From Casuarina equisetifolia (lineage: Eukaryota; Streptophyta; Magnoliopsida; Fagales; Casuarinaceae): DNA of 64,000 nucleotides. The notes under the pieces were generated by a model. It saw only the letters and a list, made by a program, of their open reading frames with translations. It did no database searches and was not told the DNA's origin. Below, piece after piece: positions 24,843-36,664 of this stretch. Both the position numbers and the translations under genes were made by a program. How positions within the stretch are numbered: position 1 is the first letter of the stretch; each line of letters starts with the position of its first letter. The DNA is taken from positions 23,478,451 to 23,542,450 of the forward strand of contig CM052357.1 of assembly GCA_028551475.1 (NCBI GenBank). The letters are read 5' to 3'.

Positions 24843-25544
24843 AATCCAAATTGATATTTCTTTATGATGAATGAAGTATAAAATGGAAATATCTATGAAG
24901 AAGGATAAAATTTTCCTTTGCTCCAGTGAAGCTATTGCCTACGGATTCACGGAACTGGATTTCCTGCTCTGTCGTATTGAAGGAAGAACAAAACGTGGTG
25001 TTATCACATTACAATATCATTATTTAGTTGGCAGCCGTAGTACCACTATCTGGACCCAAAGGAAAAAGACATCCGTTTTGTTATTATCAAATCCAAATGA
25101 ACCAGCAAGTGGACCTTGTTCTTCTCCCTGTTGCAGCTTCCGGGAGAATGTCCAAGACAACAAAGCCGTTGACGCTGACAGGATCATCTTTCATGGGGCT
25201 GTTCGTTTGTGCATCACCTTCTATCGGTAAATTCGCTCGTGCTGTATTGACCCCAAGTCTAAGGCTGTATTTGACTGTGGCTGGTATTGCCTTGCGTCGT
25301 GTTGTTTATGAGGAACGTGATGGCTTGAGGCAGAAATATAAAATCGAGGCGGCCATGAGGGTTCCTGTCAGTAGCCAACTCCACGAGTCACACTGCCTGT
25401 ACTTTTTGATGTACCTTCTTTTATAGAGCCTTCTTCGAAGCTTTGTTATTGTTGTTATTGCCTAAGAATTCTTATTTATTTTCTATTTTTTGTGTTTTTA
25501 TGGTAGGCAATGAGGAGAGGAGGCTTAAGAATCCTTTATATAGG

Positions 25545-25830
25545 AAGAAAAAATTTATCTACTCTTAAAATAACTTATAAACAAGACAAATCTTTTCAAT
25601 ATAATATCAAAACCTATATTCAAGTATGACATTCTATTCCTTACATACATAAAACTTCTTTGAAAGTGTTTTCTTTTTTATACTAAAGATGAGGAAGTAT
25701 ATTAAGAATGGTGTAATAAAGTCTTGCATTGTTTAAATGTTGTTTGATAATTTTCTATATATGAAGAGAAGTTTCTTATATTCCTAAGTCGATTTCCGGG
25801 TAGGATTGAATTTTTTAAAGAAACCATACT
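25545..25830 (+). repeat. Member of dispersed AT-rich repeat family (B)
   Basis: Best preserved member: GAGGAAGTATATTAAGAATGG, TTGCATTGTTTAAATGTTG and TTGATAATTTTCTATATATG occur in order. Preceded by a second segment (AATATAATATCAAAACCTA) also seen at about 30,010 and 31,180. Non-coding. Confidence 0.55.
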
Positions 25831-26376
25831 ACAAAACTTAATCTACTTTCTCAATCCAATCTTAATGAGAGCTTCTTGTGGCCTGCGGGCACAAAAAGCT
25901 GTCAACGGGCATTGTTATTATTAAAATGTTTATTTGCACTTTAGAATTGGCTTATAAAGAGGTAGGCGTTTTTTTTTTAAAAGAATATTTTACAATAGAT
26001 TACACGTAATGTAAGCTATTTTGACAATTTTATTATAATTGTTCAGAGAAATTAACCACATTAGATATTTCAGCATACAGAGAAATTACAATTAGATATT
26101 GTATGAACAGGCTGACTGTTGATAAACATTGAGAATGATTGTCGATATTGAACTTCAATTCTGAATCTACAGCAAGACCTAAATGCAAATACACAGCAAC
26201 TAATGCCGTTAGCTAAATCCTTGGATCGCCCCCCATTATCTGACGATCTTCGTCTCCGATCTTCAGAGAGAAAGTTTGATCTTTAGGTTTTGAAGGAAAG
26301 AAGAAAACTAACTTTGTTCTATCTTGGAGGTAGAAACTTAATAGAGAATTGCTAATAGTTACAGCAACAGATGGAT

Positions 26377-27414
26377 TCAGTATACCAGCTCCTGCAATCT
26401 TTGCCACACCCGTGAAGTCTCAACTCCAACTCTGGAAATTTTGACCTAAAAAAGCCATAAAAAAATAAACCGAATTGTAAGAGCAAATTAGAGTTGCTAT
26501 CCATATAAATTTGGATTGTGTTTTTTCTGCAAACCTGAGCATGAATTGTATGGAAAACCTTGTCACCCACAGCAGAGAAGCTAGCGCTGACAACTTCAGC
26601 TCCTTCTTCATGAAGAATACTTATAACTTCAGACAGCATGAAGTTCTTCTGTAACCCACTTATCAAACTCACTTCTATACCGGAGCCCATGTCCCTCAAA
26701 TCAATTATAGGCAACCGTGACCCAGCCATCGTCGTGTCAATCTCGTTACTGCTACTAACTAAACCCATCGCTTGTTCTTTTCTGACCTTTAGGTTTTCCA
26801 TTCTTTCCTTCATCTGTTTTATGTAGGAGGCTGCATAATCAAGCTGATCTAGCTGTGTAAGCATCCCCTAAGAAGAGGGAAAAGAGGAAAAAGGGAATTA
26901 GTAATGGATCATGCTAGCTGTAAGGAAATTATCTTTTTGCGGGTTGTGTTAATTAGAAAGAAAGAGATGACTCCCTTTCCAAATCACCAAAAAAGGAAGT
27001 ATTTTGTCCCAAACCAAACATATCAGATAGGTCCCTAATTCAACGTCTACCACACGGTTTCCTCTTTTTATCTGTGGCTGTGAGAATGCAACCAATTACC
27101 GATTACATGCAGAAAAGAGACCAGGTGTAATAATTGGGCCAACCATCTCAAAAGATATCCAGAAGCAGCATCGGTGACAACGTTTTCCATCCACATGAAC
27201 ATGATCAAACAAATGCATGGCTGATAGCCTCTAAATTGAAGACCCAGAAAGAAATCTGACGAAAGAAGCCAGTGACCATGAGTACCTTAGAGGGTCTGTA
27301 GTGGGGAGGAATAAGAGAAGCCAGCTTGAAGCACAGGCCTTTCATTTGGATTCTCCGGTTTTTCTCCACCGTCTTCCGGTCAAGCTTGGACAGTTCGCTG
27401 CTGTTCGTCTTCAT
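26377..27414 (-). CDS. bHLH162/bHLH36-like transcription factor, 176 aa (tandem copy b)
   Basis: Paralog of the gene at 22,165-23,785. Exons 27286-27414, 26535-26867 and 26377-26445; exons 2 and 3 have exactly the same lengths as in copy a (333 and 69 bp). The basic region again has E17 and R20/R21, with K14 at the usual His position. Helix 2 begins MLTQLDQLDYAASYIKQM, the ACT-like domain follows, and the end is VKISRVGVETSRVWQRLQEL. Intron 1 is shorter (418 bp against 996 bp); intron 2 is about 90 bp in both. The frame is intact, and coding sequence is much better conserved between the copies than introns, which suggests both are under selection. As in copy a, DNA binding is likely but the target is unknown. 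Confidence 0.93.
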
Positions 27415-28449
27415 CTTCACTCGGGATTGCAGTTCCAAACATAAAGCGTAAAACCAGAGAGCCGCGTGCAGCATAAATATAGACTTTTGAGTCCTGGTAG
27501 AAGAAGTAGAAAGCAAGTGAAGGAACGAGCCGGAAAGGTCCAAGGCCCACAGTACAAGGTAAGAAAGCTGGGGACCATTTTTCACCTCCTTATCTGCTTC
27601 TCTGCCTGGCGTCCGAGGGATCACCGTGTGAATTCGCTGGCCGGTTGCTACGGCGGCTGACTTTTGACTTTTTCAGCGTCTAGCTCTTTGCTTTTGCATA
27701 CTTCTGACCGCATCCACGTTTTCCCTACCCATCCCACTGAATCTACTCCAAACACGTCCTTTTTCTACTCTTTCTCCTTACCCTCCGTCCTTTTACCCAA
27801 TTTTGTCAAAGCGGACGCTGCCTCAAAAAATCCATCTGATTCAAGCCAAATATGAATATGCCTTCAAAACGGTAGGGTAGAAATCTTATTTTACCGAGAA
27901 ATCATCTTTGTAGGTTAAAGTACATGAAGAAAATGTTTTCAAAATGTTAATTAAGTGAATAAAATTCTGATCATCTTTTGTCATCAAAGTTAGGGACAAT
28001 GTAATGTTGTGTTGATTCTTATTGGACCAAAATGTCAAGAGCCTTAGTAGATGTCTCCAAAATGGTCCGGTAAAAATGGCACCTGTTTTTTATGTGGGCT
28101 CTTGAGACCCCAAAGGGGTCGTTGAACTCACCTTCTTGCTGGTTTCGTTGTCCACGAGTACTTTGGACTGTTTCCCCAAAAATCCGCACGGTAGCTTGCA
28201 AGTTTACCACTTCGATTATGTGCAAGGAGGCCCGTAGCTTTCATATGCAGCAAAAGAACTCCTTTTCTCATGGTCCCCCCCTCCCCCGCATGACGCCACT
28301 CTTTGCAAGTGTTTTATCTCTCATTTTTCACAAAATAAAGAAGATCGTAGTTCGTTGAACCTAGACCTAAACTCCGAGGAACTAAGAACAATATTACAAA
28401 AATCTTACGAGAATCTTTTGTATAAAAAATAAAGATTTATACATTTTCT

Positions 28450-28660
28450 AGCATACTTTTATGTAAGATCAGGTTTCTTGTTACAACCATTATACACAAA
28501 ACCTAGTACGAAGTTCACAAACTTATATAGACTATAAAATGACATGTTAAGAATAGTACAACAAAAATTTTATGTTGCTTAACTCCTACCTATGAATCTT
28601 TTATATATGAAGGGAAAACTATTTACTCTTGAATTATTTTTTGAACAAAATTAAACTTTT
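28450..28660 (+). repeat. Relic of dispersed AT-rich repeat family (C)
   Basis: Shares CATGTTAAGAATAGTACAAC, TTTTATATATGAAGGGAAAA and ACTCTTGAATTA-type strings with members A and B; strongly diverged. Confidence 0.4.
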
Positions 28661-29839
28661 TAACTACCCAATAGTCTACAATTAATTTTATCTAATTCGT
28701 AGTGAATTCTAGATATTTTTTTTTACACAATTTCAAGTGTTTTATATCACCAAATAAAATATTAAATTATTCCGTTACAATATCATCATTTAAATTTAAA
28801 AATTACATTTAAAAAGTTTTAAAATTTTTGTATAAACTTATTAAAATCTATGTATTATACTTCCATGATTGATTCAAAATTCTAGATTCTAGAGTTTGGA
28901 CCTTTATTTATGTCTTATTTGAAAGTTTCAATGACATCAGGACATGCTAACAATGATTAGTGGTGTTTTTTGAATAGACAAGCTTGGGGCAACAAAAGAA
29001 TAACAAGCAACTACAACGCGCCCGTTGGCATCTATGTTGTCCTTGTCTTTGTTCGTTCTTCCCCGCTCAAACCATGCGAAAAAATCAATGTTTCAAGGTT
29101 ATCTTACATATCAGTTCTTAAGAGGAGTTTAAAACATTATTTGTACTTTGACCTTGAGATATCAGAATAATCGCACAACCTAAACGTGGAAAAAGCAAGT
29201 AAAAGAAAGAACATATGAATAATACTGTAAGACTACGACGTAAGGATGTATTTCTACTGTTATGACACACGGCGGCATGTGACGACAACTTGATGAATAA
29301 ATATGAAGTGATTTGAAAAAACGGGATGTGGTCTGGCGGCCGTCCGATAGTGTTTGTTTTCGGTCAATCCGGGTGGATGCAGAAGGCAAACGTACTGTCA
29401 ATTACGTATAGGAAAACCTAAGCCGCGACCTGAAACCATGAAACATGACCTTTCTCGTTTGTTTTGCTGGTGTTAGAAAAACATGGTGCCCTATTTTTTC
29501 AAAGGGCGGCTCTCCATCTCATCTCAGGCTGATTGGTACTTCATCCTTGACTCGAGATACTCCTATACATACGCCTTTATATCCGACCGCGGCTGATTGG
29601 TTCCTATGCAACGAATTGAAAATGATATTTTTTTATTATTAATATCTTAATTTGGTATCTTTCAAAGAGGTTGGTTTGTATATTTTCTATGTTTAGATGA
29701 TATGATGCATTAAAAATGATATCATAAAGCATTAATATCTTGAAAATGTCTATCTCTTTTAAAAGTTGATTTTAGAAAAACAAGTAAGTATTTCTAATAA
29801 ATAGAAAGGATAATATATAATGTTTCAATTTTTTTTTGT

Positions 29840-30075
29840 TTTAAATAATGTAGGAATTTGGAAGAAAGTCAATATATTTGACCAAAAAATTGCATATTGT
29901 TCAGTCTCATATTGCATAAATTTTGCCTTAAATTCTAATTCTAATTCTAATTATAATTATAATTATAATGTAGAAGAATCTCTTACTCTTGAATCAATTG
30001 TTAAATAAGAATAAATTTTTCAACATAATATGAGAATCCAAATTCGAATGCAACACCCTTCACTTGTGGACATGA
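29840..30075 (+). repeat. Relic of dispersed AT-rich repeat family (D)
   Basis: Contains CTCTTACTCTTGAATCAATT and TCAACATAATATGAGAATCC strings, followed by ACACCCTTCACTTGTGGACA. The family context resembles that around 17,700 and 25,600. Confidence 0.4.
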
Positions 30076-31109
30076 TCCCTATAATGTTCTTTACAAGAAA
30101 ACAAAAAAGCAAAATTCATTCTTACCCTTGAACTAAATTTTGAAGTCCATGTTTTTCTCAAACCGTGTCTCCACTACTTTCCTTGACTTTTTACCTAGTT
30201 TTGTAAAATGAAAACGAAATGTCTGAGAGCCCATTGTAAATAAACAACAACGGTCGTCCAAGGTTTAGGAGATGAAGAAAACTTGCAGTAGACCGTAGAT
30301 CCCAATGTATGTAACGTGTAATGCATGGCATTAAGTGTGTATGTTTGAAATGTCTCCTTGAGTAAAGTGGCTGCCCGCAATGGCTACAGAACGACGAATT
30401 GTCAAATTGAAGAAGAAAAAATAAAACATGAAATGACGATGAAACCGATGCATAACTTACGCAACCTACAAAAAGGCCTACTTTCTTTAAAAGAAATAAA
30501 AACACTTCTCCATATAAGGAATACAAAATAAACACCTGCTCTTAACAAATGTTGCATATAAGAAACCTATTGAATCTGGAAAACCACAGTAAAAGCACAC
30601 GGAAAGTGATGAAAACAGTAAAAAGACACCTGTTTACATCTGTTGCCGCATTAACGGGCATCGAAGTATTGCGTGACAGACAGGTTTAGAGGACTTTTTA
30701 CAGGACCCACTAAGTGCCTGTCCTGATTTTTCCCGCACCTATTTCACGCTGTGTCCTTCTCCATCAATGGCTTTGACGGTGCATTTCTTTAGCTGCACTT
30801 AAAGCTGCGTCTTTGCATGCTGTTTTTGCTGTTGCTTTTGACTGCATAATAAAAGTTGAAACGACACGCTTACTTTCTTCTTTTTCCCCTTTACCAGCGT
30901 GGATTACTTGCTCAGAGAATGCGATGTTGAAACTTCGGCGGTGACGTTGCCACGAAGACTTATATTGTTCCTTCAATATCAGAACCTTAACTTTTGCTTT
31001 TGTTTTTTGTTTTTTGTTTTTTTATGCTTTGTTTCTACCATTTTTTTATTCTATACTTCTCTGGCCACTTGTCTCCCAATTCATGGCTTATATTGATTAA
31101 AAAAAAAAA

Positions 31110-31300
31110 AATTATTTATACATTATTTAAAAAATCATCTCTTACTCATAAGTCAGTTTTAGTAAAGAAATGAACTTTCTTATATAGTATTAGATATAAT
31201 ATTCAAGTGTAAAATATTTTTTATCATAGATTAATAATCTTTATGGTGTCCTCCCGCTTGAAGTGGAAGAGCATATTAAAATAATGTGATTCATATTCTT
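31110..31300 (+). repeat. Relic of dispersed AT-rich repeat family (E)
   Basis: Contains CTCTTACTCATAAGTCAGTT, TAGTATTAGATATAATATTC and GAGCATATTAAAATAATGTG, in family order. Confidence 0.4.
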
Positions 31301-31600
31301 GGGATACAACGTATTAATAATAATATCTTATATTTCTTAGATCTTATTCCTAACAGAGAAATTTGACTAAAACAATAGTCTTTCTTATTCCTATATTAAC
31401 GAAAAACTAGACAATGTTTCTTAAAAAGAGACAATAATCTCATCTCGTAATCATACTAAGCGGATCAACGAGGAAAGAACAACAATCTCGTACTGTAATA
31501 AAGATAATTATTGGCACAAAATGCCCAATTACATCCAGCCCCTCCCAATGATAATCAAGCAATGATCAACTTTATGCAATTACTCAAAGCAAGTGGCATC

Positions 31601-33531
31601 TCAATCAGCAACCGCCCACGTCATGTCGTTCTCAAAGATCCAGTGGCACACTTCAATTTGTCCAGGGCTGGAACCCAGTGCAGCGAAAGCTCCGTGCTCT
31701 GGGGCCCAAGATGACGTGTCGATATGACAGATGGCGACACCGTGGTTGATCTTGGCCTTGCTCTCAGCATTAAGAATATCAGCCTCGTAAACCCGAACTT
31801 TAGGGACGGAGTGACAATAATACAGTAGATACGGGTACAGGCTCTGATGGCATGAAACTGATTTTGTCACTCTTCCACCGTTGATTCCCTTGACCATCCC
31901 GATCATCACCTTATGCTTTGAGCCGTTCACGTTGTCGGTGGTCCTCACGACCACATTCCGGCCCAGAACTGAGACGGCGAAGTCTATCATCCACTCCGCG
32001 GAACCGACGCACCGCTTGGTCTCACCCCGGCTCGGCGCCCTCTCGCATTCGGCAAGCGCGTTCACCAGCACCCGCTCCGTCGCCGAACCCTCTCGCACGT
32101 GGAATATTTCCCGGAGCTCGGACAGACGCGCGGTCGAGAATGGTAGTTTCGCCAGGATCCCCGGGGGCAGAAAGGATCTTCCGGGCATTCTGTCCCTGAT
32201 GTCGGGCATCACGATGACATTCCCCTCCTTCAGCATGGACTCCCGGAAAAACTTGCCCGGTTCCACCCATCGATTTACAGAACTGTCGGCATCTGATAAA
32301 GTGCTGAAATTGTTATACGCGGAGAATGTGACACCCTTATTGTTATAATCTTTGAATGTGCGATCCATGCTGTAAGATCTGAAGTCTACCGTCGTCCGAC
32401 CCTTTGATCCTTTGCCGTACTCCTTGAACGTGTCGTTTCCGTGGTTGAACGATCTTCCATAGCTTGCAAAGCTCACTTCTTCGGAGTTGGAATTCCTACC
32501 ATAAGAAAGGAAAGAATCGTCGCCGACGTTTGCACCGTTTCTATAGTTTGAGAAGCTATCGATCCCCGCGTTCCCTCCATTGCCATAACTCTTGAAATTG
32601 TTATGCGGGTTATTGCCGGAGTGGCCATAAGCTTGAAACGTGTCGTTTGCACCGTTTCCTGACTGGCCGTAGCTGGTGAATGCCGACGCAATAATGTTAG
32701 AGTCGTCACCGTAGTTGTTGAACTCGCTAGGGCCACCGTTTCCGTTCTTGCCGTAGCTTGTGAATCCTTCAGCACCCGAGTTGGTTTCGGCACTATAGCT
32801 TGAGAAGCCGAGTTTGTGGTTGTTGGAGTCCGAGTTGTAGGTGGTGAACCGAAGATTGGGGACGTTGACAAGTTTGTCGTAGTTTTTGAATTCCCCGGAG
32901 CCACCCGTGGATCCGGAGCCATAGCTGGTGAAGTTGGAGTCAGCAACGTTTGCGTCGTCCGCATAGTTTGAGAACGCTTCGCCGTGGCCCACTGATGTTT
33001 GACTGTATTTCTTGAACGAGTCACTTAAGCTGTTCAGCCCCTCCGAGTAGTTCTTGAACCAGTCAACCCCACCTCGCCTGGACGTGCCGTAGCTGGCGAA
33101 GTGTTTGTTAGAGTAGACTGCGAAGTTGGCGTCTCCTCCATTCTTGTTCAACTCTTGGCCCGAGTCCTCAAAGGAACAGTACAAGTTGGCTAAGGAACAG
33201 AAGGAATAGAGGTGGGAGGAAACAGAGTTCTGAACGGCGAGTTTGGTGAGAATGGCGGCGGTGGTGGCATTGAGCGGGGAGGCTTTGGAAAGAAGGAAAG
33301 CCGGCTTAGGCAGGTCATTCGAGACGTGCCTGTTCCAGTAGCGGATCAGGGAAGCTCTGGGTGTAAACGGATTTAGTTGACGTAGAGCCTCCCCATGAGA
33401 AACCTGCACAAATACGGGAATACAGCAGTGAGTTTTGTATGATACGAACAAGAAGAAGAAGAGGAAGAGACAGATGAACTTACATTAAAAGATGAGAATA
33501 GTACGAACAAGAAGAAGAAGGGGAAATTCAT
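31601..33531 (-). CDS. Polygalacturonase-1 non-catalytic β-subunit-like BURP protein, 616 aa
   Basis: Cell-wall protein of the PG1-beta class of BURP proteins, thought to bind and regulate polygalacturonase and pectin. Two exons: 33484-33531 (16 codons, hydrophobic start of the signal peptide) and 31601-33403, separated by an 80-bp GT-AG intron, phase 0. After the signal peptide come NPFTPRASLIRYWN, a propeptide region, then 21 FxxY motifs (about residues 110-370) in repeats of about 14 residues. The C-terminal BURP domain starts near FFRESMLKEG. It ends with the full signature CH-x10-CH-x27-CH-x25-CHW and stops 12 residues later. Length matches the tomato PG1-beta family (about 630 aa). A reading frame running back into the intron gives a spurious N-terminus, so I preferred the spliced model. 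Extracellular location is inferred from the signal peptide. Confidence 0.95.
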
Positions 33532-33567
33532 CCTATGGATTACTCTGTCCCTGGAGATAAAGACAGA

Positions 33568-33572
<5 letters not shown>

Positions 33573-33602
<30 letters not shown>
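33573..33602 (-). promoter_or_regulatory. (CT)n tract in the probable 5'-UTR of the BURP gene
   Basis: About 15 GA units on the plus strand (CT in the sense strand), 42-71 bp upstream of the start codon. CT/GA tracts in plant leaders are known binding sites for BBR/BPC GAGA-binding proteins; a role here is inference. Confidence 0.5.
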
Positions 33603-33604
<2 letters not shown>

Positions 33605-34868
33605 GTTCTTCGATAGCGAATATAGAAGTAGGCTGTCCTGGTTGGCTTGTTGTTTGCTTTCTCGTTGAGCAATTGCCATGTCTAAGAAAGGTAAATCGAT
33701 CTGCCTGAGAAGCAATGCGGCCTATTCTCTTTTACTCTTCCAAGAAACAATTATGTGTGTTTTCAGCTTTGTGGCGTGGGGGTAGACATGATGCTCTTCA
33801 GTTCTGCCATCAGCCATCAATTTTTACCTGAACCCTGCCCTCCTTTTAGAAAAAAGTCTCCCTCAACTAATAGTACCCAAGTCTATTGCCAGATGCATTA
33901 CCTTCCTTAAAATAGACAATTAAAAGAATAACAGATTTAAGATTTATGATAAAATTTAAGGATGCAGTATCATAAAAATTCAATGTAATTTCTAATATCA
34001 TAAATTTTTAAACATAATTTTTAAAGTTGCAACCTATTATATCTGAGATGAGATTGTTCGCCTTGTTTGCTTCTCTGTTGCGCATGGCTTTGCGATAATC
34101 AATTTTTAACTCAAAGCTAATTATCGGAATATGTGATATATGACACAAGAACAATTAAAAAATACCATTGTTGAAGTTCTACTTGAAATATCATAAAATA
34201 AGTAATGGATTAGTTAGTAGCAGGCAGGAAATGAATTTTTATTCAGTAAATCTCGGCATCGGGTTTCAGATCTATTTGTGGACGGCAGGAGACTTGAGAT
34301 TTGAACATGTTTCAACGAGACACGAAAACCAAAAGAGGCAAACGACAAAGAAAAAAAGGAAAAAGAAGACGCAGTAGATGGGTGCCTCCTGCAGTACCGA
34401 GGAGGTCCCCGCCGCATACGCGAACCAAAATGCAGTAAACTACTGTTCCACTCATGTTCCTGACTTTCTTATCCTGACATCTATGTAACCATGTCCAAGA
34501 TTCTTGATAATAGTTTCAAGAAGATTGCTACCTAAACTGAGTTTGGAATCTCAAAACTATTTTTACGAGGCCGCCTTCGGTGCTTGACAATGAGCTTGGT
34601 AGAAAACCAAAACAAGGCTGGCTTTGCCTGGTATAAGAGGCATATGTGTTATGTCTATCTCAAAAGTGTTGTCGCGAGTTAGAAGCCCATTTTCTCACGT
34701 AGAGAAGTTTATATCTCACTTCAGATTAAGAGGCAGAGGAATAAATTTACATATAAAGTAACGCATTTAAGCTTCAAAGGTTAATTCAAGAAGTAGGGGA
34801 AGAAATTTTAACTCACATTTTAATAATGTGAGACCAAGCATCCACATCAATAACATAGTGATTTAGTT
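33603..34868. other. Promoter side of the BURP gene and intergenic DNA
   Basis: No gene recognised. The part near 33,610-33,900 should hold the BURP promoter; the rest is AT-rich up to the (TA)n tract. Confidence 0.45.
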
Positions 34869-34893
34869 ATATATATATATATATATATATATT
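34869..34893 (+). repeat. (TA)n tract at the left edge of the foldback element
   Basis: About 12 TA units. A matching tract lies at the right edge (38,347-38,374). Confidence 0.85.
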
Positions 34894-35225
34894 AGAGACA
34901 AGGGGGAAGAGGAAGGTCCTTTGCCTTTTATCGTCCCTTCGAGGGTTAGAGTACTGTTTTACTTCGACAGAGGTAACTATTTATTGTGCTTGTCACTCCT
35001 CTCGTGAGTGAGTCGATTGCAAAACCTTTGGCAATAGTGAACCGTAGTGGGGTAATTTTGAGCCTGTAAGTCACATGTATCCATGTCAAGAAACTCATAA
35101 GGGAAAAGTGCATTCAACAATGGGCCACAAATGTTGACAATTGTGTTCTTAAGTTGGAGGCTTAGGTGTACCCAATAAGAGACTTTAAAGGCTGAAGACA
35201 ACGTGAAAAGTTCATATGGAAAAAT
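34893..35225 (+). repeat. Left arm of a 3.5-kb inverted-repeat (foldback) structure
   Basis: Its reverse complement recurs in two blocks of the right arm. GAGGAAGGTCCTTT, ATCGTCCCTT and CTATTTATTGTGCTTGTCA (34,893-35,060) match 38,150-38,345. GTCAAGAAACTCATAAGGGA, GACAATTGTGTTCT and GGAGGCTTAGGTGTA (35,085-35,225) match 36,665-36,835. Arms are roughly 80% alike by eye. Confidence 0.8.
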
Positions 35226-36664
35226 GTAGTCCTGAAGACAAAGACAAACGCTTCCCCACAATGATGCACTTCGTTTCAAAATTTCACCTTTCATGGGTTA
35301 TCAAGTGGGATGTTGATTAAATGGAAGTCATATAAATCTCTGTCCTAATATTAGTCAGTAGATACTAGACAAAATGTTGAGATTCTTTTAAGATATGGGA
35401 GCTTATCTCTCCACTAACCATCCTCCAATGGTTCAAGCATCACCTTACTTGTTCCAAGGTAGGTAGCCAAGAAGTGGAAAACCATAGCTGATTTCTTAGA
35501 AGGAGGGCAATGACATTGCAAAAGCTCATAGATGCAACTTTTGAAGAAGAAATCAAGCAGATTCTTTATACAGAGTTTGAATTCTAGATGGGACGGAGCA
35601 TAAGTTTAGGTTGTGACTCGTTGAACCTTTATGGAAAAATAAAGTCATTAACCAAGAGGCTTCTAGGCATATGGGGTCTTAAGATTGACCTCCCAAAATT
35701 AATAGAAATCCATCCTTTTTTAAATTGGGTTATCCTATTTCAATCAACGTTTAGATTATAGCTCTTGTTTGGGCCTTTTTCTTACTTTTAATTAACTATG
35801 CTAACTACATTCTTTAAATTAACCAACACATAGCTATATAAACATAAAATATATAATCACAATATATACATAATATAGAACTAAAAATTACACAAGTTAA
35901 AAGGATATTGATCAGTATTACAATGCACAATATATGAATGAAGTGTTTGCAATGTTCAATTTTTTCATTGAATTTAGCTATAAATATTCAAGGAAATAGT
36001 TCAAAATCAAATTGGAATTTCAATTTTACATAAAACTTACATCACATGTAAGACATTCAATTTAAGTGATCATGTCTTCTTCATTTAACTCATCTCTTTT
36101 AGCAAACAACTAAGCATCCCTTATTTATTAATAAAACAAGAAAATCAGCAAGCAATCCCTTGTCTTTCCCAAACAAAGCCAAAACCCCACGGGTTGCAAG
36201 TTCAGTACAAGTTTACAGTTTTAGGTTTACCAATTCTCCGAATAATACAACAACAAATCCGAAGGAGTACACAATGACTCAAAACCCCCAAATGATATGG
36301 GTATTTACAACCTACGGATTCAAGTCTAAAAACCAATTTACAAGGATAATACAATAGAATGTTAATTGGTAAAAAGAATCCTAATAACGATATTTAATTA
36401 AGCACATTAAGCACGAGAATCAACTAATCGCCGCAACTCTAACCTAAGAGAGTGGAGAATTTTTTACTGATTGTAATTTTTTTTCTTTATTCCATAGAGC
36501 TTCCTCTTTCGCTATGTTCTGATCATTTTGCTTCTTTTACTCCTCTAGTTGTATGATCTAACTCTTTCAACTTCCAACCATTCGATCGTGTTTTGCATAA
36601 TTTACATTGCCAAAATATTTGTGTAACATGTGGACCTAAGCATGCTACGATTTGCATCTTCCTG
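35226..36664. other. Spacer between the foldback arms
   Basis: About 1.4 kb of AT-rich DNA with no recognised reading frame or domain. Confidence 0.5.

Larger units (their letters stand above)
23786..26376. other. Intergenic region between the two bHLH genes
   Basis: Contains the promoter of copy a, a (CT)n tract, a dispersed-repeat relic and a possible LTR scrap at about 24,549-24,563 (GGCTCTAATACCAT, a primer-binding site read on the minus strand). Two overlapping open frames at 24,871-25,426 have no recognisable domain. Confidence 0.5.
27415..31600. other. 4.2-kb intergenic region
   Basis: Promoter of bHLH copy b at the left end and 3' flank of the BURP gene at the right. In between: AT-rich DNA, three dispersed-repeat relics and a short hexamer repeat (TAATTC, about 29,936-29,970). 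Several frames of 60-110 codons have no recognisable domain. Confidence 0.5.

Noticed and set aside
24871-25426. Two overlapping plus-strand open frames of 119 and 132 codons
   Set aside because: No recognisable domain, no signal peptide, odd composition and overlap in different frames. Probably chance or a decayed fragment.
30191-30976. Minus-strand frames of 114 and 70 codons
   Set aside because: Low-complexity composition and no recognisable motif; no splice partner found.
31881-33024. Several long frames inside the BURP gene on both strands
   Set aside because: Shadows of the repetitive GC-richer BURP coding sequence in other frames.
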